Below are positions 52,710 to 63,202 of a stretch of DNA of 64,000 nucleotides, piece after piece. This DNA comes from Saccharothrix sp. Its GTDB lineage: Bacteria; Actinomycetota; Actinomycetes; Mycobacteriales; Pseudonocardiaceae. Both the position numbers and the translations under genes were made by a program. The notes under the pieces are model-generated. The model searched no databases. It was not told where the DNA came from and saw only the letters and a list, made by a program, of their open reading frames with translations. How positions within the stretch are numbered: position 1 is the first letter of the stretch; the number at the start of each line of letters is the position of its first letter. The DNA is taken from contig NZ_JAPSLK010000013.1 of the NCBI RefSeq assembly GCF_031180885.1, positions 62,001 through 126,000 on the forward strand, in the 5' to 3' direction.

Positions 52710-53915
52710 GTGGACAAGCGAGCAACGAGACGCCGGACCGCCTTGGCAGGTCTAGCCGCCGCCGCGCTGGTCGCCGGGGCGTTCGCCGCGACGGCGAGCG
52801 CCGGGACCGGCGCGGGCGACGCGACCGCGAGCGCGGGGACCGGCACGAGCGCCGGAGCCGGGGCGATGGGGCCGCCGCACCTGCCCAAGGGCACCGCGTT
52901 CTACGTCGACCCGAACGGCGGAGCTGCCCGGCAGGCGGCGGTGTGGCGGCAGGAAGGGCGGACCGCCGACGCCGACCTGATGGACGCGATGGCCTCGCAC
53001 GCCCAGGCGATCTGGTTCACCACCGCGGGCGCGGACCAGGTGCGGGACGGGGTGCGGCGGGTCGTGCAGGCGGCCAAGGCGCAGGACCGGGTGCCGGTGC
53101 TCGTGGCCTACTTCGTGCCCTACCGGGACTGTTCCCAGTGGTCGGCGGGCGGTGCGCGGAGCGAGCAGGAGTACAAGGAGTGGATCGACGCCTTCGCGCA
53201 GGGCATCGGTGACGAGAAGGCCGTGGTCGTGGTGGAGCCGGACGGGCTGGCGCTGCTGACCAGCGAACCGTGGTGCACCATCGGCCCCGACGAGGAGCTG
53301 GTGCCGCAGCGGTACCGGGAGATCAACCACGCTGTCGACGCCCTCAAGCGCGGCAAGCACACGCGGGTCTACCTCGACGCGGGCCACTCGGCGTGGCAGG
53401 CGCTCAACGACTACGACGCGGGCTACGGCGAACCCCGGCAGCAGTCCGGCATCGTGAACCGGTTGCTGAAGGGCGGCGTGACGCGGGCCGACGGGTTCGC
53501 GCTCAACACCTCGAACTACCGCACCACCGAGGACCTCGTCCGGTACGGCACGCGGGTGTCCAAGTGCATCCACCTGCGCACCGCGCGGGGCGCGACGAGC
53601 TGCCCGTCGGACGCGGAACTCGACGCGCTGCCCGTGCACAAGCCCGGCATGACCCACTTCGTCCTCGACACCAGCCGCAACGGCCGCGGTCACTACACCC
53701 CCGGACCAGGCGAGACCGATTGGTGCAACCCGCCGGGCCGAGGCCTGGGCGCACGCCCGACCGCGGACACCGGCATCCCGCTGGTGGACGCGTTCCTGTG
53801 GATCAAGCGGCCGGGCGAGTCCGACGGCGAGTGCCAGGGCGGGCCGGCGGCCGGTCGGTGGTGGCCGGAGCAGGCCCTCGAACTGGCCAAGCTCGCCTCT
53901 CCCCCGCTGCGCTGA
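52710..53915 (+). CDS. Secreted GH6 glycoside hydrolase (cellulase)
   Basis: A 401-residue enzyme from GTG 52710 with GGAGGAGC/GAGGAAG upstream. A twin-arginine-like signal (RRRTALAGLAAAALVAGAF) with cleavage near ASA is followed by a short Ala/Gly/Thr-rich spacer. The GH6 catalytic domain keeps YFVPYRDCSQWSAGG (Asp), VVVVEPDGLA (general acid Asp), FVLDTSRNGRG and DAFLWIKRPGESDG, so it should be active on beta-1,4-glucan with inversion. Length suits an endoglucanase or short cellobiohydrolase. No carbohydrate-binding module is attached. A perfect CebR box upstream indicates cellobiose induction. It ends near the convergent beta-galactosidase gene, with a hairpin-rich spacer between. Confidence 0.93.
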   Translation: MDKRATRRRTALAGLAAAALVAGAFAATASAGTGAGDATASAGTGTSAGAGAMGPPHLPKGTAFYVDPNGGAARQAAVWRQEGRTADADLMDAMASHAQAIWFTTAGADQVRDGVRRVVQAAKAQDRVPVLVAYFVPYRDCSQWSAGGARSEQEYKEWIDAFAQGIGDEKAVVVVEPDGLALLTSEPWCTIGPDEELVPQRYREINHAVDALKRGKHTRVYLDAGHSAWQALNDYDAGYGEPRQQSGIVNRLLKGGVTRADGFALNTSNYRTTEDLVRYGTRVSKCIHLRTARGATSCPSDAELDALPVHKPGMTHFVLDTSRNGRGHYTPGPGETDWCNPPGRGLGARPTADTGIPLVDAFLWIKRPGESDGECQGGPAAGRWWPEQALELAKLASPPLR

Positions 53916-53924
53916 GCGCCGTCG

Positions 53925-53952
53925 AGCCGGCGTCCGGCAACGGACGCCGGCT
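53925..53952. terminator. Hairpin with GCAA tetraloop between convergent genes
   Basis: AGCCGGCGTCCG-GCAA-CGGACGCCGGCT is a perfect 12-bp stem with a GNRA loop, 10 bases after the GH6 stop. The remaining gap to 54110 is low-complexity GC-rich sequence with recurring GCGCCGGGCAACG-like units and no supported ORF. It probably terminates GH6 transcription. Confidence 0.65.
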
Positions 53953-54110
53953 GCGGACGCCGGCTGCGGGCGCCGGGCAACGCGCGCCGGGCAACGGACG
54001 CCAGCAGCGGGTGCCGCGCCGCGCCGAGCCGGGCCGCGCCACGCCGAGCCACGCCGGGCCACGTCGCGCCAGGGCGCGGAAACCCTTGTGGGTGACCGAA
54101 TCCACGCGTG

Positions 54111-57206
<3,096 letters not shown>

Positions 57207-57268
57207 CTAGTGAGGGCTGCGACGAGGTGGCAAGGCCTTGTCGGCTCGACCGGGGTGCCGCGCTGCGG

Positions 57269-58618
57269 TCAGCGGCGGCGCAGTCCTCGGGGCAGGCAGG
57301 CGAGCGCGGCGGCGGTCATGGTCCACCCGGCCACGCTCAACGCGCTCGCGATCCACATGCTCGGCCGGTCGAAGCTCCATCGGCCGTCCTGGCCCAGGTC
57401 GACCACGGGCAGCAACAGGTCGACGCTGACCAGCAGCGGACTCCACACCGAATTGTCGTCGGCGTTGACCTCCATGGCGCGGTGGTAGGAGAACCAGACC
57501 GTCCCGGCCACCGTCAGGAGAACCACCCACACCAGCAGGCGCGAGGGGCGGTAGCCGTAGCCGACGGTGACGCGCTGGATCAGGCTCCACATCCGCACAC
57601 CGACCGCCGACCAGCGTCGTCGGTCGGCGCGGGCCGCGTAGCGCCGGCGCTCCTTCTCCATCAGCACCTGCTCCGCGTCCGCCTCGTACCCCTCGTCGGC
57701 GTACGCGGCGGCCAGGCGGTCGTAGTGGCGCGGCACGAACTGGGGGCTGCGCTCGTGCAGGTCGCGCAGGCTCTTCTCGGCGGGCACGTAGTCCGTCGGC
57801 GGGACGATGGCGTCGGCGGGCACGGGTTCGGTCGTGCCGGGCAGGGTCAGCGCGGGCGCGGAGCCGTGCACGAACGCGGCGTTGCGCACCAGCGCCACCT
57901 GGCCCGCCATGTCCTTGGTCTGCTGGTGCGGTTTGGGCAGCCCCGCCGCGACCAGCGCCTGCGACAGCCTGGGGAACAGGTAGCTGCCGGTGAGCAGCTC
58001 GGGGCCGCCGTTGACGCCGTGGCGCAGGAGCTGGACCAGCACGTCGGTGAACGCGGTGAACTCCCGCCCGTCCACGGCCCGGGCCGCCTGGCTGGGACCG
58101 GACGCGGTGAGCACGTAGGTGCCCTCGACGTCCACCTGGTTGAGCACCGCCGACACCCCGCCGCCCAGCCGGCCGAGGCGGACCATCGCCTGGCCGCTGT
58201 GGCAGCAGTCCAGGACCAGCACCCGGGTCCGGGCCGGGCTGTCCAGGATTGCCCGCTTGATCCACGCGAACGGCACGGCCGTGCGGTGGACGTGATCGAT
58301 GTCGGAGCCGCCGACGGTGAAGTACAGCTCCTCGTCGTCGCCGATCAGGCCGTGCCCCGAGTAGTAGACGAGCAGCAGGTCGGAGGCTGCGCGGGCGACG
58401 CCCTCCAGCCACTCGTCCGCCTCGGCCGGGGTCCGGGCGTCGAGCAGGGTGGGCACGTGGTCCCGCGGCATCGCGCCGAGGCCCGGGTCGGTGAAGATCT
58501 CCCGCAGCGCCCGCAGGTTGTTCGCCACGGCGGGCACGTCCGGCAGTCCGCCGGACCCGGTGTAGGTCGCCGTGCCCATCAGCGCGACGCGGGACGCCGA
58601 CGGATCGCCCAGCCGCAC
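57269..58618 (-). CDS. Caspase-like (peptidase C14) protein with C-terminal membrane module
   Basis: A 449-residue protein from GTG 58618. The caspase-like domain (about 8-235) starts SRVALMGTATYTGSGGLPDVPAVANNL. Its catalytic dyad is complete: YYSGHG (His ~89) and VLDCCHSG (Cys ~139). After a variable helical part come two or three hydrophobic segments (about 352-372, 390-408, 420-440). The region YADEGYEADAEQVLMEKERRR to VGYGYRPSRLLVWVVLL resembles the C-terminus of the pentapeptide-like protein at 49.6-51.3 kb. The gene lies 4 bases after an EACC1-like gene; EACC1 is described as a constant partner of effectors in bacterial conflict systems. A membrane-bound suicide protease triggered through that partner is likely. 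Confidence 0.88.
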   Translation of the reverse strand: MRLGDPSASRVALMGTATYTGSGGLPDVPAVANNLRALREIFTDPGLGAMPRDHVPTLLDARTPAEADEWLEGVARAASDLLLVYYSGHGLIGDDEELYFTVGGSDIDHVHRTAVPFAWIKRAILDSPARTRVLVLDCCHSGQAMVRLGRLGGGVSAVLNQVDVEGTYVLTASGPSQAARAVDGREFTAFTDVLVQLLRHGVNGGPELLTGSYLFPRLSQALVAAGLPKPHQQTKDMAGQVALVRNAAFVHGSAPALTLPGTTEPVPADAIVPPTDYVPAEKSLRDLHERSPQFVPRHYDRLAAAYADEGYEADAEQVLMEKERRRYAARADRRRWSAVGVRMWSLIQRVTVGYGYRPSRLLVWVVLLTVAGTVWFSYHRAMEVNADDNSVWSPLLVSVDLLLPVVDLGQDGRWSFDRPSMWIASALSVAGWTMTAAALACLPRGLRRR

Positions 58619-58622
58619 CGGC

Positions 58623-58976
58623 CTACTCCTCGTCGAGGAAGTCTTTGACCTGCTGCATCAGCTTGGCCGCGTCCCGGGGGCTGCCGGCCTCCAGCTCCAA
58701 CTCCCGGCCACGCCGCTTGACGCGCAACCGGACCGCGCGCCGCCGCGTGGTCAGCCACGTCCCCAGCGCGCCCGCGAACGCCGCCCCGACCTCGGGGTTG
58801 ACCACCACCCGGATGGCCTCGTCGACGAGGCCGAGGCTCTCGGGGTCGGGTTCGCCGCGGTCGAGGACCGGCGTGACGCCGCGCAGGTCGTCGTCGCGCA
58901 GCGCGGTCAGCAGCGACCGGGTCTCCACGACGTGGTCGTCACCGCCGACCACCAGGTGAACTTCGTTGTCCGACAA
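58623..58976 (-). CDS. Effector-associated constant component 1 (EACC1)-like protein
   Basis: A 117-residue protein from ATG 58976. The sequence runs MSDNEVHLVVGGDDHVVETR, then SLLTALRDDDLRGV, VNPEVGAAFAGALGTWLTTRRR and a final helix DAAKLMQQVKDFLDEE. This matches the EACC1 pattern of a small strand-helix domain with a basic mid-segment (AVRLRVKRRGRELELEAG). EACC1 was named as an invariant partner of variable effectors (caspases, trypsins, others) in NTPase-associated bacterial conflict systems. Here the effector, a caspase-like protease, follows with a 4-base gap. I assign it from memory of the pattern, so a domain search should confirm it. Confidence 0.8.
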   Translation of the reverse strand: MSDNEVHLVVGGDDHVVETRSLLTALRDDDLRGVTPVLDRGEPDPESLGLVDEAIRVVVNPEVGAAFAGALGTWLTTRRRAVRLRVKRRGRELELEAGSPRDAAKLMQQVKDFLDEE

Positions 58977-59071
58977 CGCAACCCCTCCCCCGGATCACGG
59001 TCGACGATAGCGCACCGGTCACAGGTGATCACGGGAACCACGCCGGACGGGAGCCTGGCTGGGATCTTGTC

Positions 59072-59248
59072 GTGACCGGGGGTTCGCGTGCCGCGCGGGT
59101 GCGGACGGCGCTGCCGATCGCCACCGACTCCTACCGCGACCCGACCTTTTCCGAGCCCGCACCGTGCACCTGTGGAGGCGTGACCCGGCCGGCACGTGTG
59201 GGAGGCTCGTCGACGCTTGGCGCGGGCGGGGGATCGGGGCGGGGCTGA
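59072..59248 (+). pseudogene. Remnant of a second caspase-like gene
   Basis: GTG 59072 opens a frame reading RVRTALPIATDSYRDPTFSE, the typical N-terminal strand and turn of caspase-like effector proteins (ALLIAT-x-Y-x-DP-x-F). It then turns into unrelated low-complexity sequence and stops at 59246-59248. A second + frame to about 59334 (LTASTGTATVVARLNGG) may be another piece of the same gene. It lies divergent from the EACC1-like gene, so it probably records an earlier effector of that locus. The rest of the 347-base gap (58977-59323) holds only promoter-sized sequence. Confidence 0.45.
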
Positions 59249-59323
59249 CAGCGTCCACGGGCACGGCGACGGTCGTGGCCCGCCTCAACGGCGGCACGTG
59301 GCCGGAGGCGGGGGTCGCACCGG

Positions 59324-60721
59324 CTAGCGCGTGACCAACTCCTGTCGTGCGACCGACACGATCATGTCGCGCAACCGGTCCACGTAAAGCCGGATGTTCT
59401 TGTAGGCCACGTCGTTGTCCGGATAACGGCAAGCGAACTGGAGTCCCTCGTGCAGCCGGGTGACCCACACGCAAACCTGGTCGCCGTAGGACACGCGGAT
59501 CAGGCCGTACGCCTTCATGTCCCGCCAACGCTCCGAGCCCGGAGTCATGCGTGCGTCCACAAAGGACACGATTGAGTACAGGTCCGGTGAGGTCGGGCGG
59601 AAGTCGTCGCCCAGCAAGCGCAACACACGCGCGACGGGGACACGGGAAGCGGGACGGCTGGCCCGTAGTTCGGCTTGGGCGGCGCACATCAGGTCGTCGA
59701 AGTCGGCCGCGCCGATGGGGAGTTCCACGGGCACACCGCCGACGTACCAGCCGACCGAGTCCGACCACCGCGACTTGGCCCTGGTGTGGAACGGCACGAC
59801 CGTGCGGTACACGTCGTCGCCGGTCATCTCGCGCATGATGAGCGCGGTGGCGGCGAGGAGGCCGACGAGGGTGCCGCCGTGCGGTCGGCAGTGCCGCTCG
59901 AACGCCGCCGCGTCGGTGTCGCCCACCAGCATCTCGTGCAGCGACTTCTGCGTCGGCAGCGGGCCGCCGGGCTCCAGGCCCAGGTCGAAGGGGAAGTTCG
60001 GCATCCGGCCGTCGCACCGGGCGACGAACCGCCGCCAGCGGTCGACGACCGGGTGGTCGGCCTCGACCTCGTCGGCGTCGGCGCGTTCGGTGGCGCAGAA
60101 GTCGACGTAGCTGGCGATCGGCGACCGGTCGAGGGTGCGGCCTTCGAGGCCCGCCGCGTACAACTCGTGGAGTTCGGCGGGGACCCGGTACATGGAGTAG
60201 GCGTCGACGTTGCTGTGGTCGAACGCCAGGTAGACGCTCGTGCTCTCCTCGCGCACCACTGCCGCGTAGATGAAGTTCGGCCAGGTGAGGGTGTCGGCGG
60301 CGACGTCGAAGCGGTCTTGCAGGTGCTGGGCGAGCACGTCCGGGTCGGTGAACTCGCCGACGTCCTCGCGGTGCAGCGCGACGTCCTCGGCGGCGAGCGT
60401 GAACCGCCGCATTTCCTCGTTCTCCCAATGGAAACCGCTGCGCAGCGTCTCGTGCCGCAACGTCCACACGCGCAAGGCCTCCTGCAGCACGTCGAGGTCG
60501 ACGACGCCCGGCAGGTCGAACGCGACGCCCAGCCACGTGGGCACGAAAAGGCCGTCGTCACGCAGGGTCCTGGCCGTCCGCACGTGCGACTCCTGGAGGT
60601 ACGCCGGCGGTCGCGCGTCCTCTTGCGCACCGGTCGCGGTGCCGGCGACCACGGGACGCAACACCCACTCGACGAGCCGCCCGGGCCGGATCTCACAACG
60701 CTGGATATCGGTGATCCGCAT
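59324..60721 (-). CDS. Stand-alone condensation-domain (NRPS C-like) acyltransferase
   Basis: A 465-residue protein from ATG 60721, with GGAGAAGG upstream. Two chloramphenicol-acetyltransferase-like halves are visible. The early segment LFVPTWLGVAFDLPGVVDLDVLQEALRVWTLRHETLR fits the start of condensation domains. The active site reads FDHSNVDAYS (His 169, Asp 173), so the HHxxxDG motif has lost its first His and ends in Ala instead of Gly. Later SVGWYVGGVPVELPI matches the C-domain latch region. It could act like PapA-type acyltransferases, joining acyl and amino or hydroxy groups. No carrier-protein or adenylation gene is near. The 329-base gap upstream (60722-61050) contains two inverted repeats. 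Confidence 0.85.
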   Translation of the reverse strand: MRITDIQRCEIRPGRLVEWVLRPVVAGTATGAQEDARPPAYLQESHVRTARTLRDDGLFVPTWLGVAFDLPGVVDLDVLQEALRVWTLRHETLRSGFHWENEEMRRFTLAAEDVALHREDVGEFTDPDVLAQHLQDRFDVAADTLTWPNFIYAAVVREESTSVYLAFDHSNVDAYSMYRVPAELHELYAAGLEGRTLDRSPIASYVDFCATERADADEVEADHPVVDRWRRFVARCDGRMPNFPFDLGLEPGGPLPTQKSLHEMLVGDTDAAAFERHCRPHGGTLVGLLAATALIMREMTGDDVYRTVVPFHTRAKSRWSDSVGWYVGGVPVELPIGAADFDDLMCAAQAELRASRPASRVPVARVLRLLGDDFRPTSPDLYSIVSFVDARMTPGSERWRDMKAYGLIRVSYGDQVCVWVTRLHEGLQFACRYPDNDVAYKNIRLYVDRLRDMIVSVARQELVTR

Positions 60722-60864
60722 GACCTTCTCCGTCTGCTTGCCCGGTGCGGCACGAGGCGGCGCGCAGGGGTACCTGAAACTCTTGCGAAGGGTGGTGGTC
60801 CCGCGATCGGAAGATGCCGAAAGCGACCTGGCGTGCGTGCACGATCACCCGACCGAGCACCTTA

Positions 60865-60915
60865 ACGATCGCGTGATCGCCAAACCATCTCCGACGACCT
60901 TCGCCACGCGATCGT
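60865..60915. promoter_or_regulatory. 11-bp inverted repeat in the divergent gap
   Basis: ACGATCGCGTG (60865-60875) is repeated inverted as CACGCGATCGT (60905-60915) with a 29-base spacer. It lies in the 329-base gap between the condensation-domain gene and the divergent FMN split-barrel gene. It may be a regulator site for either gene; no protein is assigned. Confidence 0.35.
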
Positions 60916-60979
60916 GTGAATTCGGGCCGGGATGTGACCGTGGTCATAGATCGGGACAGGTCGGAATGCCGGCAGACGA

Positions 60980-61011
60980 TCTAACGGTTGCCCGAGTCAG
61001 CAAGCGTTAGA
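60980..61011. promoter_or_regulatory. 12-8-12 inverted repeat upstream of the split-barrel gene
   Basis: TCTAACGGTTGC (60980-60991) and GCAAGCGTTAGA (61000-61011) pair with one mismatch around an 8-base spacer. The site ends 39 bases before the split-barrel start codon, so it suits an operator or promoter-overlapping dyad. The regulator is unknown. Confidence 0.4.
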
Positions 61012-61050
61012 ACTGACGGGAACCCGACACGTCCACCCGGAGAGATCGCG

Positions 61051-61656
61051 ATGACCAGCCGCTTCGCCCAAGTCATGTTCACCCCGGACGTCCAGCTCCA
61101 CCAGGAACGGCACGGCAGCCGGGGCGCCTACGCCAGGACGGCCGACGCCGCCGCGCCGGTCCCCGACCGCATCGGCCCGGGCGAAGCGGCGTTCATCGCC
61201 GCACGCGACAGCTTCTACCTCGCCACCGTCGGCGCGACCGGCTGGCCCTACATCCAGCACCGCGGCGGCCCGCCCGGGTTCCTGCGCGTGCTGGACGAGC
61301 ACACGCTCGGGTTCGCCGACTTCCGCGGCAACCGCCAGTACATCACCCGCGGCAACCTCGACCACGACGACCGGGTGGCGTTGTTCCTGATGGACTACGC
61401 CAACCGCACCCGGCTCAAGCTCATCGGCCGCGCGCGGGCCGACGAGTCGCCCGAGGTGGTCGAGCGGCTCTCAATCCCGGGCCACCACGCCAAGGTCGAG
61501 CGCGCGCTGCTCATCGACGTGGAGGCCTACGACTGGAACTGCCGCCAGCACATCCCCCAGTTGTTCCCGCGCGACGCCGTCGAGCAGGCCATCGGGGCGC
61601 TGCGGGACCGGATCGCCGAGTTGGAACAGGAGAACGCCCGCCTCCGGGGGCAGTGA
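61051..61656 (+). CDS. Pyridoxamine 5'-phosphate oxidase-like FMN-binding split-barrel protein
   Basis: A 201-residue protein from ATG 61051 with CGGAGAGA 6 bases upstream. The split-barrel core reads EAAFIAARDSFYLATVGATGWPYIQHRGGPPGFLRVLDEHTLGFADFRGNRQYITRGNL, where HRGGPPGF and the FRGNRQY segment are usual FMN contacts of this family. The C-terminus is a short coiled coil (ELEQENARLRG), probably for dimerisation. Members reduce or bind flavin/F420 cofactors and often act on xenobiotics, but the substrate is not evident. It is divergent from the condensation-domain gene and is followed 49 bases later by the broken glutaminase gene. Confidence 0.87.
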   Translation: MTSRFAQVMFTPDVQLHQERHGSRGAYARTADAAAPVPDRIGPGEAAFIAARDSFYLATVGATGWPYIQHRGGPPGFLRVLDEHTLGFADFRGNRQYITRGNLDHDDRVALFLMDYANRTRLKLIGRARADESPEVVERLSIPGHHAKVERALLIDVEAYDWNCRQHIPQLFPRDAVEQAIGALRDRIAELEQENARLRGQ

Positions 61657-61705
61657 CCCGCCGACTACGGTCAGGCCGACAGGGTCGAATCACGGAGGAG
61701 CCGTC

Positions 61706-62649
61706 GTGACGGTCGAGGACCTGCCGACCACCGAGGCGCGGCGGCTGCTGCCGGTGCTGCGGAGGATCGCCGACGAAGTCGCGCCCGGCGCGGGCGGTGC
61801 GGGCGGGTCGCGGACCACATCCCCGCGCTGTCCGAGGTCGACCCGGCGGCGTTCGGGTTCGCGGTGGCGGGTGCGGACGGCGAGGTGCTCGGGGTCGAGG
61901 ACTGGTTGACGCCGTTCTCGATCCAGAGCGTGTCCAAGGTGTTCTCGCTGGCGCTCGCGCTGGCCGGCGGCGACTCGTTGTGGGCGCGGGTCGGGCGTGA
62001 GCCGTCCGGGAACCCGTTCAACTCGCTGGTGCAGTTGGAGAACGAGGACGGCATCCCGCGCAACCCGTTCATCAACGCGGGCGCGCTGGTGGTGACCGAC
62101 CGGCTGCTGACCCTGACCGGTGACGCCCGGGGCGCGGTGCTGGAGCTGCTGCGCGCCGAAAGTGGCAACCCGAGCATCGACTTCGACCCGGACGTGGCCC
62201 GCTCGGAAGCCGCCCGGGGCGACCGCAACGCCGCGCCGGCCCACTTCATGGCCGGTTACGGCAACCTGGAGAACCCGGTCGGGCAGGTGCTGGAGCACTA
62301 CTTCTGGCAGTGCTCGATCGCGATGAGCTGCCGCGACCTGGCCGCCGCCGGGCTGTTCCCGGCCCGGCACGGCCTGCGCGGCGACGGTTCCCGCCTGCTG
62401 GACCGCGGCACCGCGAAGCGGATCAACTCGATCATGCTCACGTGCGGCGCGTACGACGCGGCGGGCGAGTTCGCCTTCCGGGTGGGCCTGCCGGGCAAGA
62501 GCGGTGTGGGCGGCGGGATCCTGGCGGTGGTGCCGGGCCGGTGCACGCTGTGCGTGTGGAGCCCGGCGCTGGACCGGCACGGCAACTCCGTCGCGGGCGT
62601 GGACGCGCTGGACCGGTTCACCACCCGCACCGGCCTGTCGGTGTTCTGA
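61706..62649 (+). pseudogene. glsA: Glutaminase (GlsA family) with a frameshift near the N-terminus
   Basis: GTG 61706, preceded by GGAGGAG, opens the normal N-terminus, but the frame leaves the glutaminase sequence after about 30 codons. The expected continuation (RVADHIPALSEVDPAAFGFAVAG, conserved in GlsA) is in a different frame from about 61806. It runs on through SIQSVSKV (nucleophile Ser and Lys), RNPFINAGAL and CGAYDAAGEFAF to the end at 62649. A one-base deletion (or two-base insertion) in the GC-rich tract 61785-61810 accounts for it. Everything else is intact, at about 314 codons in total, so either a sequencing error or a recent loss. Glutaminase converts glutamine to glutamate and ammonia. 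Confidence 0.8.
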
Positions 62650-62652
62650 GGC

Positions 62653-63156
62653 TCACAGGGTCCGCCGCCACCGGATCTCACCGTCGTGCACCTCGCCGGT
62701 GGGTGCGAGACCGGCGGCAGCGGCGACGGCGGCGGACGCCCGGTGCTCGGGGTGGACGTGGGCGACCACGGCCCGCACCCCTTGCCGCCCAAGCCACCCG
62801 ACGAGCGCCCGCGCCGCCTCGGTGGCCATCCCCCGGCCCTGCCACGGAGTTCCCACCACCCAGGCGATCTCCGCGACCGCGGGACCGACCGTGGCCTGGA
62901 CCGTCCCCACCAGACACCCTTCGCGGAGCTGGATGACCCAGTTCAGCCAGGACACGGCCGGGTCGGGCGAGCCCGCGACCATGCGCTCGTAACGCGACCG
63001 CAGGGCTTCCGGGCCGTCCGGGGAGCCGCCGGTGAAGGCGTGCAGAGCGGGATCGGCCAACACCACCGCCATCTCCTCGGCGTGCTCCACACGCAACGGC
63101 AGCAACTCCAGGCGCGCGGTGCCGATGACTTCGGCCCGGAGGTCGTTGTCCGACAT
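62653..63156 (-). CDS. GNAT (RimJ/RimL-like) N-acetyltransferase
   Basis: 167 residues from ATG 63156; a GTG 12 codons earlier is possible but adds no conserved sequence. It opens like RimJ/RimL proteins (IGTARLELLPLRVEHAEEM), has the acetyl-CoA site VVGTPWQGRGMATEAARALVGWL (motif A Q-x-x-G-x-A variant QGRGMA) and ends with HPEHRASAAVAAAAGLAPTGEV. Small-molecule or N-terminal acetylation is likely. It converges on the glutaminase gene with only 3 bases between, so the two share a terminator region or run into each other. It follows the TPR protein by 46 bases on the same strand. Confidence 0.87.
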   Translation of the reverse strand: MSDNDLRAEVIGTARLELLPLRVEHAEEMAVVLADPALHAFTGGSPDGPEALRSRYERMVAGSPDPAVSWLNWVIQLREGCLVGTVQATVGPAVAEIAWVVGTPWQGRGMATEAARALVGWLGRQGVRAVVAHVHPEHRASAAVAAAAGLAPTGEVHDGEIRWRRTL

Positions 63157-63202
63157 GGCCGCCAACAGTACTTCCCGGACCGCAACACGCACCGCGGCAG
63201 GA

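Noticed and set aside
53953-54110. Small coding gene in the GH6-lacZ gap
   Set aside because: Frames are open only because of low-complexity GCC/CGG repeats; there is no start with ribosome site and no protein-like sequence.
59324-61656. Non-ribosomal peptide cluster
   Set aside because: Only one condensation-like protein is present; there is no adenylation, carrier or thioesterase domain in the window.
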